Shown piece by piece: positions 1 to 8,803 of a stretch of DNA of 64,000 nucleotides (its first letter is position 1; each line of letters opens with the position of its first letter). This DNA comes from Fen-183 sp036504335 (GTDB lineage Bacteria > Acidobacteriota > Thermoanaerobaculia > UBA5066), in contig DASXVJ010000020.1 of NCBI GenBank assembly GCA_036504335.1, positions 1 to 64,000 of the forward strand, written 5' to 3'. The notes beneath the pieces were generated by a model. The model did not search any database. It was not told where the DNA came from and saw only the letters and a program-made list of their open reading frames with translations. Position numbers and translations under genes: made by a program.

Positions 1-1269
1 CAGGTAGTAGACGTTGCGCTGCTGGAAGAGCGCCATCACGAAGACGGCGGCGGCGAAGAGAGCGACGAGGGCGCGCGCCGCGGCCCGGGGGCGCGGAGGA
101 AACATGGGGCGGCGCGCCGCGGGCCGGAGCCACACGAGGACGGCGAGCGGGACGAGGAGAAAACCGGGCGAGAGCTCGCGCACGGCGCGCTCGAAGGTGG
201 ACCAGCCGGAGACGAGCGGCTGGCATTCGGCGACGAGGCGCAGGAACTCGGGAGGGTAGGAGAGGAAGCCGCCGTCGGCGAAGTCGTCCGCACGCGCCCC
301 CGCGCCTTCCTTGAACACGTACGTCCCGCCGCGGAACACGGCCTCGAGGACGCGCCGCGCGTTCGGGAGCGCGGCGGCGAGAGCCGCGGCGGCGCCGAGG
401 CCCCAGGTCAGCCGGCGGCGCGCGGACGGGGCGCGCCACGCGGCGAGCGCGAGGAGCGGAACGGCCGCTCCGGCGAGGAGCGCGGGCTGGAACCAGCCGA
501 AGGACACGAACGCGAACGGGACGGGCTCCTCCGGAAGGGTGAGCGCGGCCCCTCCCGCGACGAGAACGGCGGCGGCGAGAGCGGCGGCGCCGGCGCCCTC
601 TCCGAGCGCGACGGCCGCCCACGCGAGGCCGAGGCCCGCGACGAAGACGGCGCCCTGCCACGTGAGGACCGCCAGCGCGATCGCCCCCCCGAAGACCGCC
701 CCGCGCGCGAGCCTCCCGCCGGGCGGCGCGGCGGCGGCCCACGCGCCCGCCGCGAGAACGAGCAGGAGGTTGAGCGCCTCGGCAACGTGATGGTCGAAGT
801 GCCCGAAGCCGCCCCACAGGACGGCGGCCGGGATCGCGACGTACGCGGCGGCCGCGATCCGGGCGCGGCGGCGGCCGAACACCCGCCGCGCGAGGAAGAA
901 GAGAGGAACCACGTGCAGGGCGCCGAGGACCGCGGGGAGCGCGGCGGCGACCCGCGTCACCTGCTCGGTCGTCGCGGACGCTCCGTAGAGGGCGCGCGAG
1001 ATCCCTCCCGCGAGGAGATCGAACGTGGGCGGCCAGATGAAGACGCCGCCGTCGGGGTGGTTCAGGTACGGATCGCGGAACGGAACGCGCGGGAAGTTCC
1101 GCGCGACCGAGACCGTGCGACGGAGATGGCCGTAGCAGTCGGGGGAGAGAAGGCGCCAGCCGTGCGCCGTCGCATCGGGGATCGGCGCGAGCCGGAACGC
1201 GAGGGCGGCGAGGAAGACGAGGGCCACGAAGAGCCCGTCCCGGCCGCGGCCGCGCGCGCGCGTCTGCAC
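1..1269 (-). CDS. STT3/PglB-like oligosaccharyltransferase (GT66-type), C-terminus outside the window
   Basis: An open frame without stops runs from a GTG at 1269 to the left edge (423 codons seen). It encodes a polytopic membrane protein with the three landmarks of the STT3 family: a first-loop acidic motif DCYGHLRR with Asp44, a DHHVAE motif at residues 159-164, and a VAECQP motif with Glu348 matching the SVSE/TIxE external-loop glutamate. The family moves a lipid-linked glycan to Asn on the periplasmic side. The WWDYG-type motif would lie further on and is not visible. A TACGCT box sits 6 nt before the start, so the mRNA is probably leaderless. The gene is divergent from the GT39-type gene at 1328. 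Family membership is fairly secure; substrate is unknown. Confidence 0.82.
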   Translation of the reverse strand, partial: MQTRARGRGRDGLFVALVFLAALAFRLAPIPDATAHGWRLLSPDCYGHLRRTVSVARNFPRVPFRDPYLNHPDGGVFIWPPTFDLLAGGISRALYGASATTEQVTRVAAALPAVLGALHVVPLFFLARRVFGRRRARIAAAAYVAIPAAVLWGGFGHFDHHVAEALNLLLVLAAGAWAAAAPPGGRLARGAVFGGAIALAVLTWQGAVFVAGLGLAWAAVALGEGAGAAALAAAVLVAGGAALTLPEEPVPFAFVSFGWFQPALLAGAAVPLLALAAWRAPSARRRLTWGLGAAAALAAALPNARRVLEAVFRGGTYVFKEGAGARADDFADGGFLSYPPEFLRLVAECQPLVSGWSTFERAVRELSPGFLLVPLAVLVWLRPAARRPMFPPRPRAAARALVALFAAAVFVMALFQQRNVYYL

Positions 1270-1275
1270 GGCGCG

Positions 1276-1281
1276 AGCGTA
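1276..1281 (-). promoter_or_regulatory. -10-like TACGCT, leaderless start of the STT3-like gene
   Basis: TACGCT lies 6 nt upstream of the GTG at 1269 and no Shine-Dalgarno fits between them. The spacing matches the -10 to start distance of leaderless transcripts and recurs at other starts in this window. Confidence 0.4.
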
Positions 1282-1315
1282 GCAGCCCGTCCGCCTTCCT
1301 TCCGCGCCGGCCCCC

Positions 1316-1321
1316 TACAAT
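1316..1321 (+). promoter_or_regulatory. -10-like TACAAT, leaderless start of the GT39-type gene
   Basis: TACAAT is followed by 6 nt (tgcggg) and then the ATG at 1328. There is no ribosome binding site. It lies close to the divergent TACGCT box of the STT3-like gene. Confidence 0.45.
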
Positions 1322-1327
1322 TGCGGG

Positions 1328-3064
1328 ATGCACTCCCCCGGGCCGCTCCGGTTCTGGCTTGGCGCCGCCGCGCTCGGGGTCCTCGGCGTCTTCCTCGTTT
1401 TCGACCACGCGCGCAACGACTCTCCGACGATGGACGAGCCGTTCCACACGCTCGCGGCCGCCGAGTACGCGATCGCCGGGACGTACAACGCGAACCTCGA
1501 GCACCCCCCGCTCGTGAAGCTCCTGTCGGGCTTCGCGGTGCGCGCGGCGGGCGCGCGCCCGCCGCGCATGGACGAGCCCTTCTCGATGCGCACCGCCGAG
1601 CAGCCGCGCCCGTTCGCGTTCAGCTCGACGCTGACGCCGGAGCGCCTGTTCGGCGCCGCACGCGCGCCCGTCGCCGCGCTCTTCTTCGTGCTCGTCCTCG
1701 CCGTGGGCGGCGCCGTGCGCCGCTGGGGTGGAAGCATCGCCGGGCTCCTCGCCGCGGCGCTCGTCGCTCTGGAGCCGAACCTCGTCGCGCACGCGGGCGT
1801 CGTCCACACCGATCTCGCGGCGGCGCTCGGGTTCTTCGCGACGCTCGCCCTGTGCCTCCTCGCGCTCGAAAAGCGCTCCCTCGCGCTCTGGGCCGGGGCG
1901 GGTGCGGCGCTCGGGGCGAGCGTCGCGGCGAAGTTCTCCTGTGTCCTTCTCGTGCCGATGGTCGCGGTCCTCGCCCTCGCCGGCCTCTTGCGGGAGCGGC
2001 GCGCGGCCGCGCGCGAGGGACGGAAGGCGTCGCCTCTCCCCGCGTACGGCCTTCTCCTTGCGGGAGCGGCGTCGGCCGCCGTCCTCTTCGGGTGCTATGC
2101 CGTCGCGATGCGGAACATGTCGGCGCGCGACGCCGAGGGCGCCGTCCGGATCTTTCTCGCCTCGCGGGAGGCGCCGCCGGCAACGGTGGAGCGCGTCGTG
2201 GCGCTCTCGCGGATCTCGAGGCAGGCGGGTCACTACGCGGCCGGCCTCGCGGGAATCGCGATCCAGAACAGGACCGGCGGCGGCGTGAACGTCCTCCGCG
2301 GGAAGCTCTCCGTCGACGGATTCTGGAACTACTTCTTCGTCGCCTTCGCGGTGAAGTCGGCCCTCGGCTTCCTCGGGGTTCTCGGAGCCGCCGCGGTCCT
2401 CGCGGCGGTGAAACGCGACCGCCTCACGCTCGTCGTCTGGGCCCTCGTCCTGCCCGTCGCCTACCTCTTCCTGACGGGCATGGCGACGTCGTACAACATC
2501 GGGATCCGCCACATGCTCCCCGTCTATCCGCTTCTCGCGGCGGCGGCGGTTCTCGCCGTCTTCCGCGCGCTGCGACCCCGCGTCGCGGCCGCCGTGCTGA
2601 CGGCCGGCGTCGCGATCCAGGCCGCCGAGACTCTCGCGGTCCATCCGTCCGAGCTCTCGTTCTTCAACGCGGCCGCGGGCGGCCCGGCGCATGGGGCCGC
2701 GTGGCTGAACGACTCGAACCTCGACTGGGGGCAGGACCTCGCGCGCGTCGCGGCGCAGCTGAAGGCGCGCGGGGAGGACGCGGGGACGACGGTCGCCTAC
2801 TTCGGCGGGGCGGATCCCGCGTACTACCTCCCGAAGGCGCGGCCGTTCGAGGGTCCCCTCGATCCGCTCGCGCCCGGCCGGTACGCCGTGTCGGAGTTCA
2901 TCCGGTGCTGCGGGCCGGAAGCCATGGCCTTTCACGGCGACGCCGCCGGCGCGGCCGGCTTCGAGCGCCTCCGCCGCGCGCTGAAGGAGCGCGGCGCGCC
3001 GCTCGCGCGCGAAGGGATGGGATACTCCGTCATCCTCTGGGAGCTGAAGGAAAAGAGCCCGTGA
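1328..3064 (+). CDS. PMT_2/ArnT-like GT39-family glycosyltransferase
   Basis: 578-residue membrane protein. The N-terminal loop reads MDEPFHTLAAAEYAIAG and is followed by LEHPPLVKLL, the acidic and E-x-HPP motifs of the PMT_2/ArnT family, which transfers sugars from polyprenyl-phosphate donors on the periplasmic side. About ten hydrophobic segments follow, with an NIGIRHMLPVYPLL segment typical of the family near two-thirds of the length and a soluble C-terminal tail. ATG at 1328 follows a TACAAT box. The stop overlaps the next GTG by 4 nt (GTGA), so it is translationally coupled to the GT2 fusion, a plausible maker of its lipid-linked sugar donor. Acceptor unknown. Confidence 0.8.
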   Translation: MHSPGPLRFWLGAAALGVLGVFLVFDHARNDSPTMDEPFHTLAAAEYAIAGTYNANLEHPPLVKLLSGFAVRAAGARPPRMDEPFSMRTAEQPRPFAFSSTLTPERLFGAARAPVAALFFVLVLAVGGAVRRWGGSIAGLLAAALVALEPNLVAHAGVVHTDLAAALGFFATLALCLLALEKRSLALWAGAGAALGASVAAKFSCVLLVPMVAVLALAGLLRERRAAAREGRKASPLPAYGLLLAGAASAAVLFGCYAVAMRNMSARDAEGAVRIFLASREAPPATVERVVALSRISRQAGHYAAGLAGIAIQNRTGGGVNVLRGKLSVDGFWNYFFVAFAVKSALGFLGVLGAAAVLAAVKRDRLTLVVWALVLPVAYLFLTGMATSYNIGIRHMLPVYPLLAAAAVLAVFRALRPRVAAAVLTAGVAIQAAETLAVHPSELSFFNAAAGGPAHGAAWLNDSNLDWGQDLARVAAQLKARGEDAGTTVAYFGGADPAYYLPKARPFEGPLDPLAPGRYAVSEFIRCCGPEAMAFHGDAAGAAGFERLRRALKERGAPLAREGMGYSVILWELKEKSP

Positions 3065-4464
3065 AACTCTCGATCGTGATGCCGGCCTACAACGAAAAAA
3101 GAACGATTCGCGAGATCGTCGCGCGGGTGCAGGCCGTGGACCTCGGCGGCCTCGAGCGCGAGATCGTGATCGTCGACGACGGCTCGAAAGACGGGACGCG
3201 CGACATCCTGCGCGAGATGGACGGCACGGGCGGCGTGAGGGTCGTCCTCCAGCCGCACAACATGGGGAAGGGCGCGGCCGTGTGGGCGGGCATGAAGGCC
3301 TCCACGGGCGACGTCGTGATCATCCAGGACGCGGACCTCGAGTACGACCCGCGGGAATACCCCGTCGTCCTCGGCCCGATCCTCAAGGGCGAGGCCGACA
3401 TCGTCTACGGCTCGCGCTTCCTCGGGCACCCCGGCGGGCACCGCGTCCTGTACTTCTGGCACACGGTCGGGAACCGCCTCCTGACGCTGATGTCGAACGC
3501 GTTCACGAACCTCAACCTCACGGACATGGAGACCTGCTACAAGGCCATGCGCCGCGAGATCGTGGACCGGCTGGACCTCCGGTCCCAGCGTTTCGGGATC
3601 GAGCCCGAGATCACCTGCAAGGTTTCCCGCATGCGCGCGCGCATCTTCGAGGTGCCGATCTCGTACCACGGCCGCACGTACGAGGAAGGCAAGAAGATCG
3701 GCATCAAGGACGGGTTCCAGGCCGTCTGGACGATCCTCAAGTACTTCCGGTGGGAAGCGCCCGAGGGCGACGTCGGCGCGATCACGCTGCGCCGCATGGA
3801 AGGGCTCTCCGTCTACAACAAGTGGCTGCACGACCGCTTCGAAGCGTGGCTCGGAAACCGCGTGCTCGAGGTCGGCTCCGGCGTCGGGAACCAGACCCGG
3901 TTCTTCGCGGACAAGGAGCGCGTCGTCGCCTCCGACATCGAGCCGCACTACGTCGGCGAGCTGAAGGCGAAGTTCGAGGGCCGCGCGAACATCCGCGTCG
4001 CGTCGTTCCGCTTCCCGCTCGCGGATGCGGACGTGAGCGACCTCGCCTCCGAGCGCATCGACACGATCGTCTGCCTGAACGTCCTCGAGCACATCGAGGA
4101 CGACGCGGCGACGCTGCGCGACTTCGCCCGCGTCCTGCCCTCCGGCGGGCGCCTCGCGCTCCTCGTTCCCTCGCTCCCGGCGCTCTACGGCACGCTCGAC
4201 GAGGCGCTGCGGCACTACCGCCGGTACGAAAAGGCGGGCCTCGAGCGGCTCGTGGCCGAGTCCGGGCTCGCCGTCGAGAAGATCCGCTACCTGAACCGGC
4301 CGGGTGTGTTCGGCTGGTGGCTGAACTCGCGTGTCCTCCGCCGGCGGGTCCTCCCGCGCCAGCAGCTCGGCGCCTTCCGCTGGCTCATGCCGCTCCTCAG
4401 GGCCGAGGAGGACGCGGAGCCGTCCTTCGGGATGTCGCTCCTCGTCCTCGCCCGGAAGCCCTGA
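3061..4464 (+). CDS. Fusion of a DPM1-like GT2 glycosyltransferase and a SAM-dependent methyltransferase
   Basis: 467 residues from a GTG that overlaps the upstream stop. Residues 1-240 are a GT-A transferase: the strand KLSIVMPAYNE, IVDDGSKDGT, and the metal-binding DAD at 90-92, close to dolichyl/polyprenyl-phosphate sugar synthases. Residues from about 265 are a Rossmann methyltransferase with a VLEVGSGVGN SAM-binding loop near 270, ASDIEPHY, and CLNVLEHIEDD (motif IV region). Separately these domains are common; joined they suggest a polyprenyl-linked sugar that is made and methylated by one protein, or a partner held together for assembly. It lacks the C-terminal membrane helices of GtrB-like enzymes. 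An ATG 6 nt after the stop begins the next gene. Confidence 0.8.
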   Translation: MKLSIVMPAYNEKRTIREIVARVQAVDLGGLEREIVIVDDGSKDGTRDILREMDGTGGVRVVLQPHNMGKGAAVWAGMKASTGDVVIIQDADLEYDPREYPVVLGPILKGEADIVYGSRFLGHPGGHRVLYFWHTVGNRLLTLMSNAFTNLNLTDMETCYKAMRREIVDRLDLRSQRFGIEPEITCKVSRMRARIFEVPISYHGRTYEEGKKIGIKDGFQAVWTILKYFRWEAPEGDVGAITLRRMEGLSVYNKWLHDRFEAWLGNRVLEVGSGVGNQTRFFADKERVVASDIEPHYVGELKAKFEGRANIRVASFRFPLADADVSDLASERIDTIVCLNVLEHIEDDAATLRDFARVLPSGGRLALLVPSLPALYGTLDEALRHYRRYEKAGLERLVAESGLAVEKIRYLNRPGVFGWWLNSRVLRRRVLPRQQLGAFRWLMPLLRAEEDAEPSFGMSLLVLARKP

Positions 4465-4469
4465 AGCCC

Positions 4470-6704
4470 ATGGCGGCGGGACCGGCCAGAGCTTCCCGGC
4501 TGCCGAGCGCCGCGGCCCTCGCCGTCGTCCTCGCCGCGTTCACGGCGCGGTTCCACGAACTCGTGTTCGGCGGAACGCTCTACAGGCGCGACGCGGGTTT
4601 CTTCTTCGTCCCGTGGCGGAGCCTCCTCGCGCGCTTCCTCGCCTCCGGCGAGTGGCCCCTCTGGAACGACTGGACGTCGGGCGGACGGCCCTTCGCCGCC
4701 GACCCGAACGCCGCCGTCTTCTGGCCGCTCTCGCCGCTGGTCGCGATCGTCGGACCGACGGGACTCTCCCTCGCGAACACCGCGCTCGTCCTCGTCCTCT
4801 TCTTCTGGGCGCTGCGCCGGCTCGGCCTGTCGGCGCCGGGCTCCACGGCCGGCGCGCTCGTCCTTCTCTTCTCCGGGGTCTTCCAGTCGCTGCCCGGCTT
4901 CTTCGGGATGGCCGCCGCCGCCGCGCCGCTGTCCCTCGCGTTCGCGGAGCTGCCGCGCCTCGCCGGCGATCCCGGAACGCGCCGCCGGGCCCTCGGCCTC
5001 TGCGCTCTCGCGTTCGGCCTCTCGGCGCTCGGCGGCGAGCCCGCCGTGACCCTCATCAGCGCAGCCGCCTTCGGATCCCTCGCGCTGGCGGCGGCCGGCC
5101 GGAGGCGGGCGTTCCCCGCGGCCGCCGGCGCTCTCGCGCTCGGCCTCGCGCTGGCGGCGGTGCAGGTCCTCCCCGCGGCGGCCGAGGTCTCGCGTTCGGC
5201 ACGGGGATCCGGAATGCGTCCCGAGCACGGCGCGCTCTTCTGGTCCGTACGTCCGTCGCGCGTTCTGACGCTCCTCGAGCCGCGCCTGACGGGCGATCCG
5301 GCGCAGGGCCCCCACTGGGGTGCCGCGACGTTCGACGCCTCGGGGCCGTACTTCGACGACCTCGCGCTCGGCGTCCTGCCGCTTCTCTTCGCGGCCGCGG
5401 CGTGGCGCGACCGGCGCGGCCGCGCGGCGCTGCTCGTCGCGGGCGGCGCGGCCGTCCTGTCGTTCGGCCGCTTTCTCCCGGGCTACGGCGCGGTCGCGCG
5501 ACTGCTTTCCTCCGTGCGCTATCCGGAGAAGTGGTGGCTCCTCGCGACGTTCGCGCTGGCGGCTGCTGCTGCTGTCGGGGTGGATGCGGTCTTTTTCGGG
5601 GATGGGGAAGTTCGGGAGAAGGCAAAAAGCAGTTTGCTTCGGACGGCTGGTGTGCTGGCTCTCGTGTGCGGCACCCTCTGCGCTTTGGCGTTCGGCGCGG
5701 AAGATTTTCTTAGAAAGGTGTTGTGGGTGGTGGGGCTGGGCTCTGGCGACGCGTCTGGCGCGGCGGTAGCTCAGGTTCTGCGAATGCCGTTGCTCGCGGC
5801 GACCGCGACGCTCCTCGTGAGCGCCGGCTGCTGTCTTCTCCTCTCCTCCTCTCTCTCCTCTTCCCTCTTCACCTTCAAAGAAAATCTTCGTGCCCCGGTT
5901 CTTTTTGGGGGCCTCCTGGCCGCGCTCTTCCTCGGCGACGCGGCGCGCCGCGTCGCCGGGACGTGTCCCGCGGGGCCGCCGGATCTCTATCGCCGCGCGA
6001 CGCCCGAGGTCGCGCTCGTGCGCGCGCAGGCGGGAGACGGCCGTTTCTACGACGACGGCGCGGACGACCGCGCGACCGTCGTTCGGCGGACGCTCGAGGC
6101 GGGGGGGCTCGACCTCCTGCGGCCCGCGACCGGCGCCGTGTTCGGAATCCGGTACCTGGGCGACAACGACGTGGACCGCCTGACTGCGGCTCCGGCCGTC
6201 CGCTGGACCGCCGCGCTCGCAAGGCTGCCGTGGGGCGAGGAGAAGGCCCGCATCCTCCGCTCCGCCGGAGTCACCGTCGTCCGGACGGCGTCGCCCGGCC
6301 CGGATCCCGCCGCGACGGAGGAGGTCGGCCGCTCGGGATCGGACCGTCTCGTCCGGATCGCCGGTGCGCGGCCGGAGTTCGCGCTGCTGCCCGAGGGCGA
6401 AGCGGGCTCGGTGCTCGTCGTCGAGCGCCGGCCCTCGCGCGTCGTCCTCTGCGCCGACGTGACGCTTCCGTCCGCGACGCTCTGGATCGGCCGCACGTTC
6501 GACCCCAACTGGCGCGCGCGCGCGGACGGCCGGGAGCTCGCCCTGAGCGCGGCGGACGGATGGCGCATGGAGGCGGAGCTTCCAAAGGGCGTCCACGACG
6601 TCACGCTGCGCTACACGAATCCGCTCTTCGGGATCGGAGCCGCCGTTTCGCTCGCCGGTCTGGCCGCCGCGGTCGCGCTGATCCGCGCGGGGAGGGCGGC
6701 GTGA
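4470..6704 (+). CDS. YfhO-like polytopic membrane protein (first of three)
   Basis: 744 residues, about twelve hydrophobic segments and a C-terminal extracytoplasmic beta-rich domain of about 150 residues (FDPNWRARADGRELAL...). The loop after the first helix reads RRDAGFFFVPWRSLL then EWPLWNDWTSGGRPFAADPNAAVFWPLSPL, the signature of the YfhO family (in Bacillus, involved in glycosylating lipoteichoic acid; here substrate unknown). Codon use changes between about 5560 and 5890: more A/T-ending codons, a long CT-rich tract and an inverted repeat, in a loop and helix region that would tolerate change. The stop overlaps the next gene by GTGA. Member of the sugar-transfer cluster at 1-8.8 kb. Confidence 0.75.
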   Translation: MAAGPARASRLPSAAALAVVLAAFTARFHELVFGGTLYRRDAGFFFVPWRSLLARFLASGEWPLWNDWTSGGRPFAADPNAAVFWPLSPLVAIVGPTGLSLANTALVLVLFFWALRRLGLSAPGSTAGALVLLFSGVFQSLPGFFGMAAAAAPLSLAFAELPRLAGDPGTRRRALGLCALAFGLSALGGEPAVTLISAAAFGSLALAAAGRRRAFPAAAGALALGLALAAVQVLPAAAEVSRSARGSGMRPEHGALFWSVRPSRVLTLLEPRLTGDPAQGPHWGAATFDASGPYFDDLALGVLPLLFAAAAWRDRRGRAALLVAGGAAVLSFGRFLPGYGAVARLLSSVRYPEKWWLLATFALAAAAAVGVDAVFFGDGEVREKAKSSLLRTAGVLALVCGTLCALAFGAEDFLRKVLWVVGLGSGDASGAAVAQVLRMPLLAATATLLVSAGCCLLLSSSLSSSLFTFKENLRAPVLFGGLLAALFLGDAARRVAGTCPAGPPDLYRRATPEVALVRAQAGDGRFYDDGADDRATVVRRTLEAGGLDLLRPATGAVFGIRYLGDNDVDRLTAAPAVRWTAALARLPWGEEKARILRSAGVTVVRTASPGPDPAATEEVGRSGSDRLVRIAGARPEFALLPEGEAGSVLVVERRPSRVVLCADVTLPSATLWIGRTFDPNWRARADGRELALSAADGWRMEAELPKGVHDVTLRYTNPLFGIGAAVSLAGLAAAVALIRAGRAA
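5700..5889. repeat. AT-rich inverted-repeat element, copy 1 (inside YfhO-like gene)
   Basis: Left arm 5700-5720 (gaagattttcttagaaagg then tg) and right arm 5867-5889, whose reverse complement is gaagattttctttgaaggtg plus aag. The arms point inward and lie 146 nt apart. A CT-only tract (about 5834-5870) leads into the right arm and is read as Ser/Leu codons. The reading frame stays open across the element. I see no convincing target-site duplication. Confidence 0.7.
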
Positions 6705-8803
6705 GGCTCAAGCGCGCGGCGCTCCTCCTCGGGGCGATCCTCCTCGCGTGGGTCCCGTACCGTGCGTTCTTCGGGAGCGACGTGCCCGTCGGCCGCGACC
6801 TGCCCTTCTTCTTCTATCCGCTCAAGGCGCACCTCGCCGAGGGGTTGTCGCGCGGAGAGCTCCCGTGGGTGGACCGTTTCCGTTGGGGCGGCGCGCCATT
6901 GCTCTCCGGCCCGTCGGCGGCGCCTTTCGACCCGGCAAACGTCCTCTTCCTCGCGCTGCCCCTCGGCGCGGCGATGAAGGCGTGGATGCTTCTCCATCTC
7001 GCGGCTCTCGTCGCGGGTTTTGCGGCGTTCGCGCGCCGGCTGGGTCTCGCGGCGGCGCCCGCGGCGCTCGCGGGCCTCGTCTTCGCTCTCGCGGGGACGA
7101 CCGTCTCCGTCGTGCCGTTCCCGCCGACGCTGTCGGCGCTTTCGGTCCTTCCGTGGTTCGCGGCGTTCGCTCTCGACACCGTGCGCGCTCCGTCGGCGCG
7201 CAGCGCCGCCAAGACCGGCGCGGCGGCCGCACTGATCGCCGTCGCGTCGGCTCCCGAGTTCCTCCTCTACGGGGCCGCCGTCGCGGCGATGCTCGTCGCG
7301 GCGGCCCCGCCCGGACCGTCGCCCGGCGCGCCCGCGCCGCGGCGCGGCCGCGCGCTCGCGGCGCTCGCGGCCGCGGCGGTCCTCGCGGCCGGCCTTTCGG
7401 CCGTCGCGCTCGTGCCCGCCGCCGCCACGGCCTCGCGCAGCATTCGCGGCCCCGGTGGCGGCATGTCCGAGGGCGCCGCCGCGGTCGAGCCGCTGGAGCC
7501 GGCGCGCCTGAAGGAATTCCTCGCCGACGGGCTCGTGGCGGACTGGACGCGCGTTTCCACCGCCCGCGGCGCCACCCACTACCCGTACCTCCCGTCGCTG
7601 ACGCCGGGGCGCGTCGCGTGGCTCCTCGTCCTTCTCGGACTCGCGCGGCGGGGCCCCCTGCGCGTCGCCTCGGCCGCGCTCGCGTCCGCCGGCGTTCTCC
7701 TCGCCATGGCGGGTGCGACGCCGGTGTTTCACTTCGTGGTGAAGGCGCTGCCGTTCTTCGCGTCGCTCCGCTTTCCCGAGCGCCATGCGACGCTCGCGGG
7801 CTTCGGGCTTGCGACGCTTGCGGCGCTCGGGCTTGCGCGACTCGACGCGATGCTTTCCCCGCGGGCGCGCCGCGCCGTGCTGCCGCTTCTCGCGCTCGCG
7901 GTGCTCGTCGACCGCGAGCCGATGGCCCGCGGGCTCTCGCCCGTGGCGAACGGAGCCGTGCTGTCGGAGCCCCCCGCGCTCCTCGTGCGCGGAACGCCTC
8001 CCGCCGGCGACGCGCCGCCGCCGCGCATCTTCCACCGGGATCTCTACGCGCCCGTGCCGGTCTACGACACGCAGGACCTCGCCGCGTCGGCCGTCACGGC
8101 GCGCACGTCGCTGCTTCCCGCGTACGCCTCGCTCTTCGGCGCCGGTTACGTCTTCGAGAAGGACTACGACCTGTCGCTTTCCGTGGAAGTCTTCGAGTGG
8201 ATGCGCCTCCTCGCCCGTGCGGCGCCGACGCCGGACCCCCTGACGCTCCGGATCGTCCGCGCCGCGGGGGCCTCCGCGGTCCTCGCGAGCGAGCGCGGGG
8301 CGGACGGGCGCTACCGGCCGCGTCTGCTGCGGATCGCGGACCCGTTGCCGCCTTTCCGGTTCGCCTCGCGCGTCGTGGCCTCGAACGACGCCCCGGCCGT
8401 CTTCAAGCGCTTTCTCGAGGACGGCGCCGACGCCGGGACGGCGTACGTCGACGCCGCGCTGCCGGGGTTTCCAGACGCGCCCGGCGCCGGCCGCATCCTC
8501 GGGCTCCGCGACCGGCCCTCGGGGCTCACGGCCGACGTCGAGGTCGACGGCCCGGGCGAAGCGTTCCTGATGCTCTGGCGCGTGCGCGAGGCGGTCGAAG
8601 AGGCGGCGCTCGACGGCCGGCCGGTCGCCGTCGTCCCGATGGCGTTCGGCTTCGCGGGAGCCAGGATTCCTCCCGGCCGGCACGTCCTCTCGTTGCGGCC
8701 GGAGACGCGCTGGGTGAAGATAGGGGCGTTGGTCACCGCGACGACGGCCGCCGCCCTCGCGCTGGCGTGGGCGCTACGCCGCCGCGGGCCCGCCGCCGCA
8801 TGA
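6701..8803 (+). CDS. YfhO-like polytopic membrane protein (second of three)
   Basis: 700 residues from a GTG overlapping the previous stop. Same plan as its upstream neighbour: one helix, an outer loop with GRDLPFFFYPLKAHL and ELPWVDRFRWGGAPLLSGPSAAPFDPANVL, about ten more helices, and a C-terminal soluble domain ending in a final helix (residues about 675-695). The second YfhO-like gene in tandem; a third is at 52118. This copy contains no AT-rich element and has uniform GC-rich codon use, which makes the patch in its neighbour stand out. Function inferred only as glycan-related membrane transfer. Confidence 0.72.
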   Translation: MRLKRAALLLGAILLAWVPYRAFFGSDVPVGRDLPFFFYPLKAHLAEGLSRGELPWVDRFRWGGAPLLSGPSAAPFDPANVLFLALPLGAAMKAWMLLHLAALVAGFAAFARRLGLAAAPAALAGLVFALAGTTVSVVPFPPTLSALSVLPWFAAFALDTVRAPSARSAAKTGAAAALIAVASAPEFLLYGAAVAAMLVAAAPPGPSPGAPAPRRGRALAALAAAAVLAAGLSAVALVPAAATASRSIRGPGGGMSEGAAAVEPLEPARLKEFLADGLVADWTRVSTARGATHYPYLPSLTPGRVAWLLVLLGLARRGPLRVASAALASAGVLLAMAGATPVFHFVVKALPFFASLRFPERHATLAGFGLATLAALGLARLDAMLSPRARRAVLPLLALAVLVDREPMARGLSPVANGAVLSEPPALLVRGTPPAGDAPPPRIFHRDLYAPVPVYDTQDLAASAVTARTSLLPAYASLFGAGYVFEKDYDLSLSVEVFEWMRLLARAAPTPDPLTLRIVRAAGASAVLASERGADGRYRPRLLRIADPLPPFRFASRVVASNDAPAVFKRFLEDGADAGTAYVDAALPGFPDAPGAGRILGLRDRPSGLTADVEVDGPGEAFLMLWRVREAVEEAALDGRPVAVVPMAFGFAGARIPPGRHVLSLRPETRWVKIGALVTATTAAALALAWALRRRGPAAA

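Noticed and set aside
787..3060. Long forward open frame before the GT2 fusion, in frame with it
   Set aside because: The stretch to 3060 is Arg/Gly/Pro-rich antisense of the STT3-like gene and an off-frame shadow of the GT39-type gene. The protein homology begins exactly at the GTG at 3061.
5690..5900. Target-site duplications around the inverted-repeat elements
   Set aside because: I compared the flanks of copies 1, 4, 5 and 6 and found no convincing direct repeats, so transposition is not shown.
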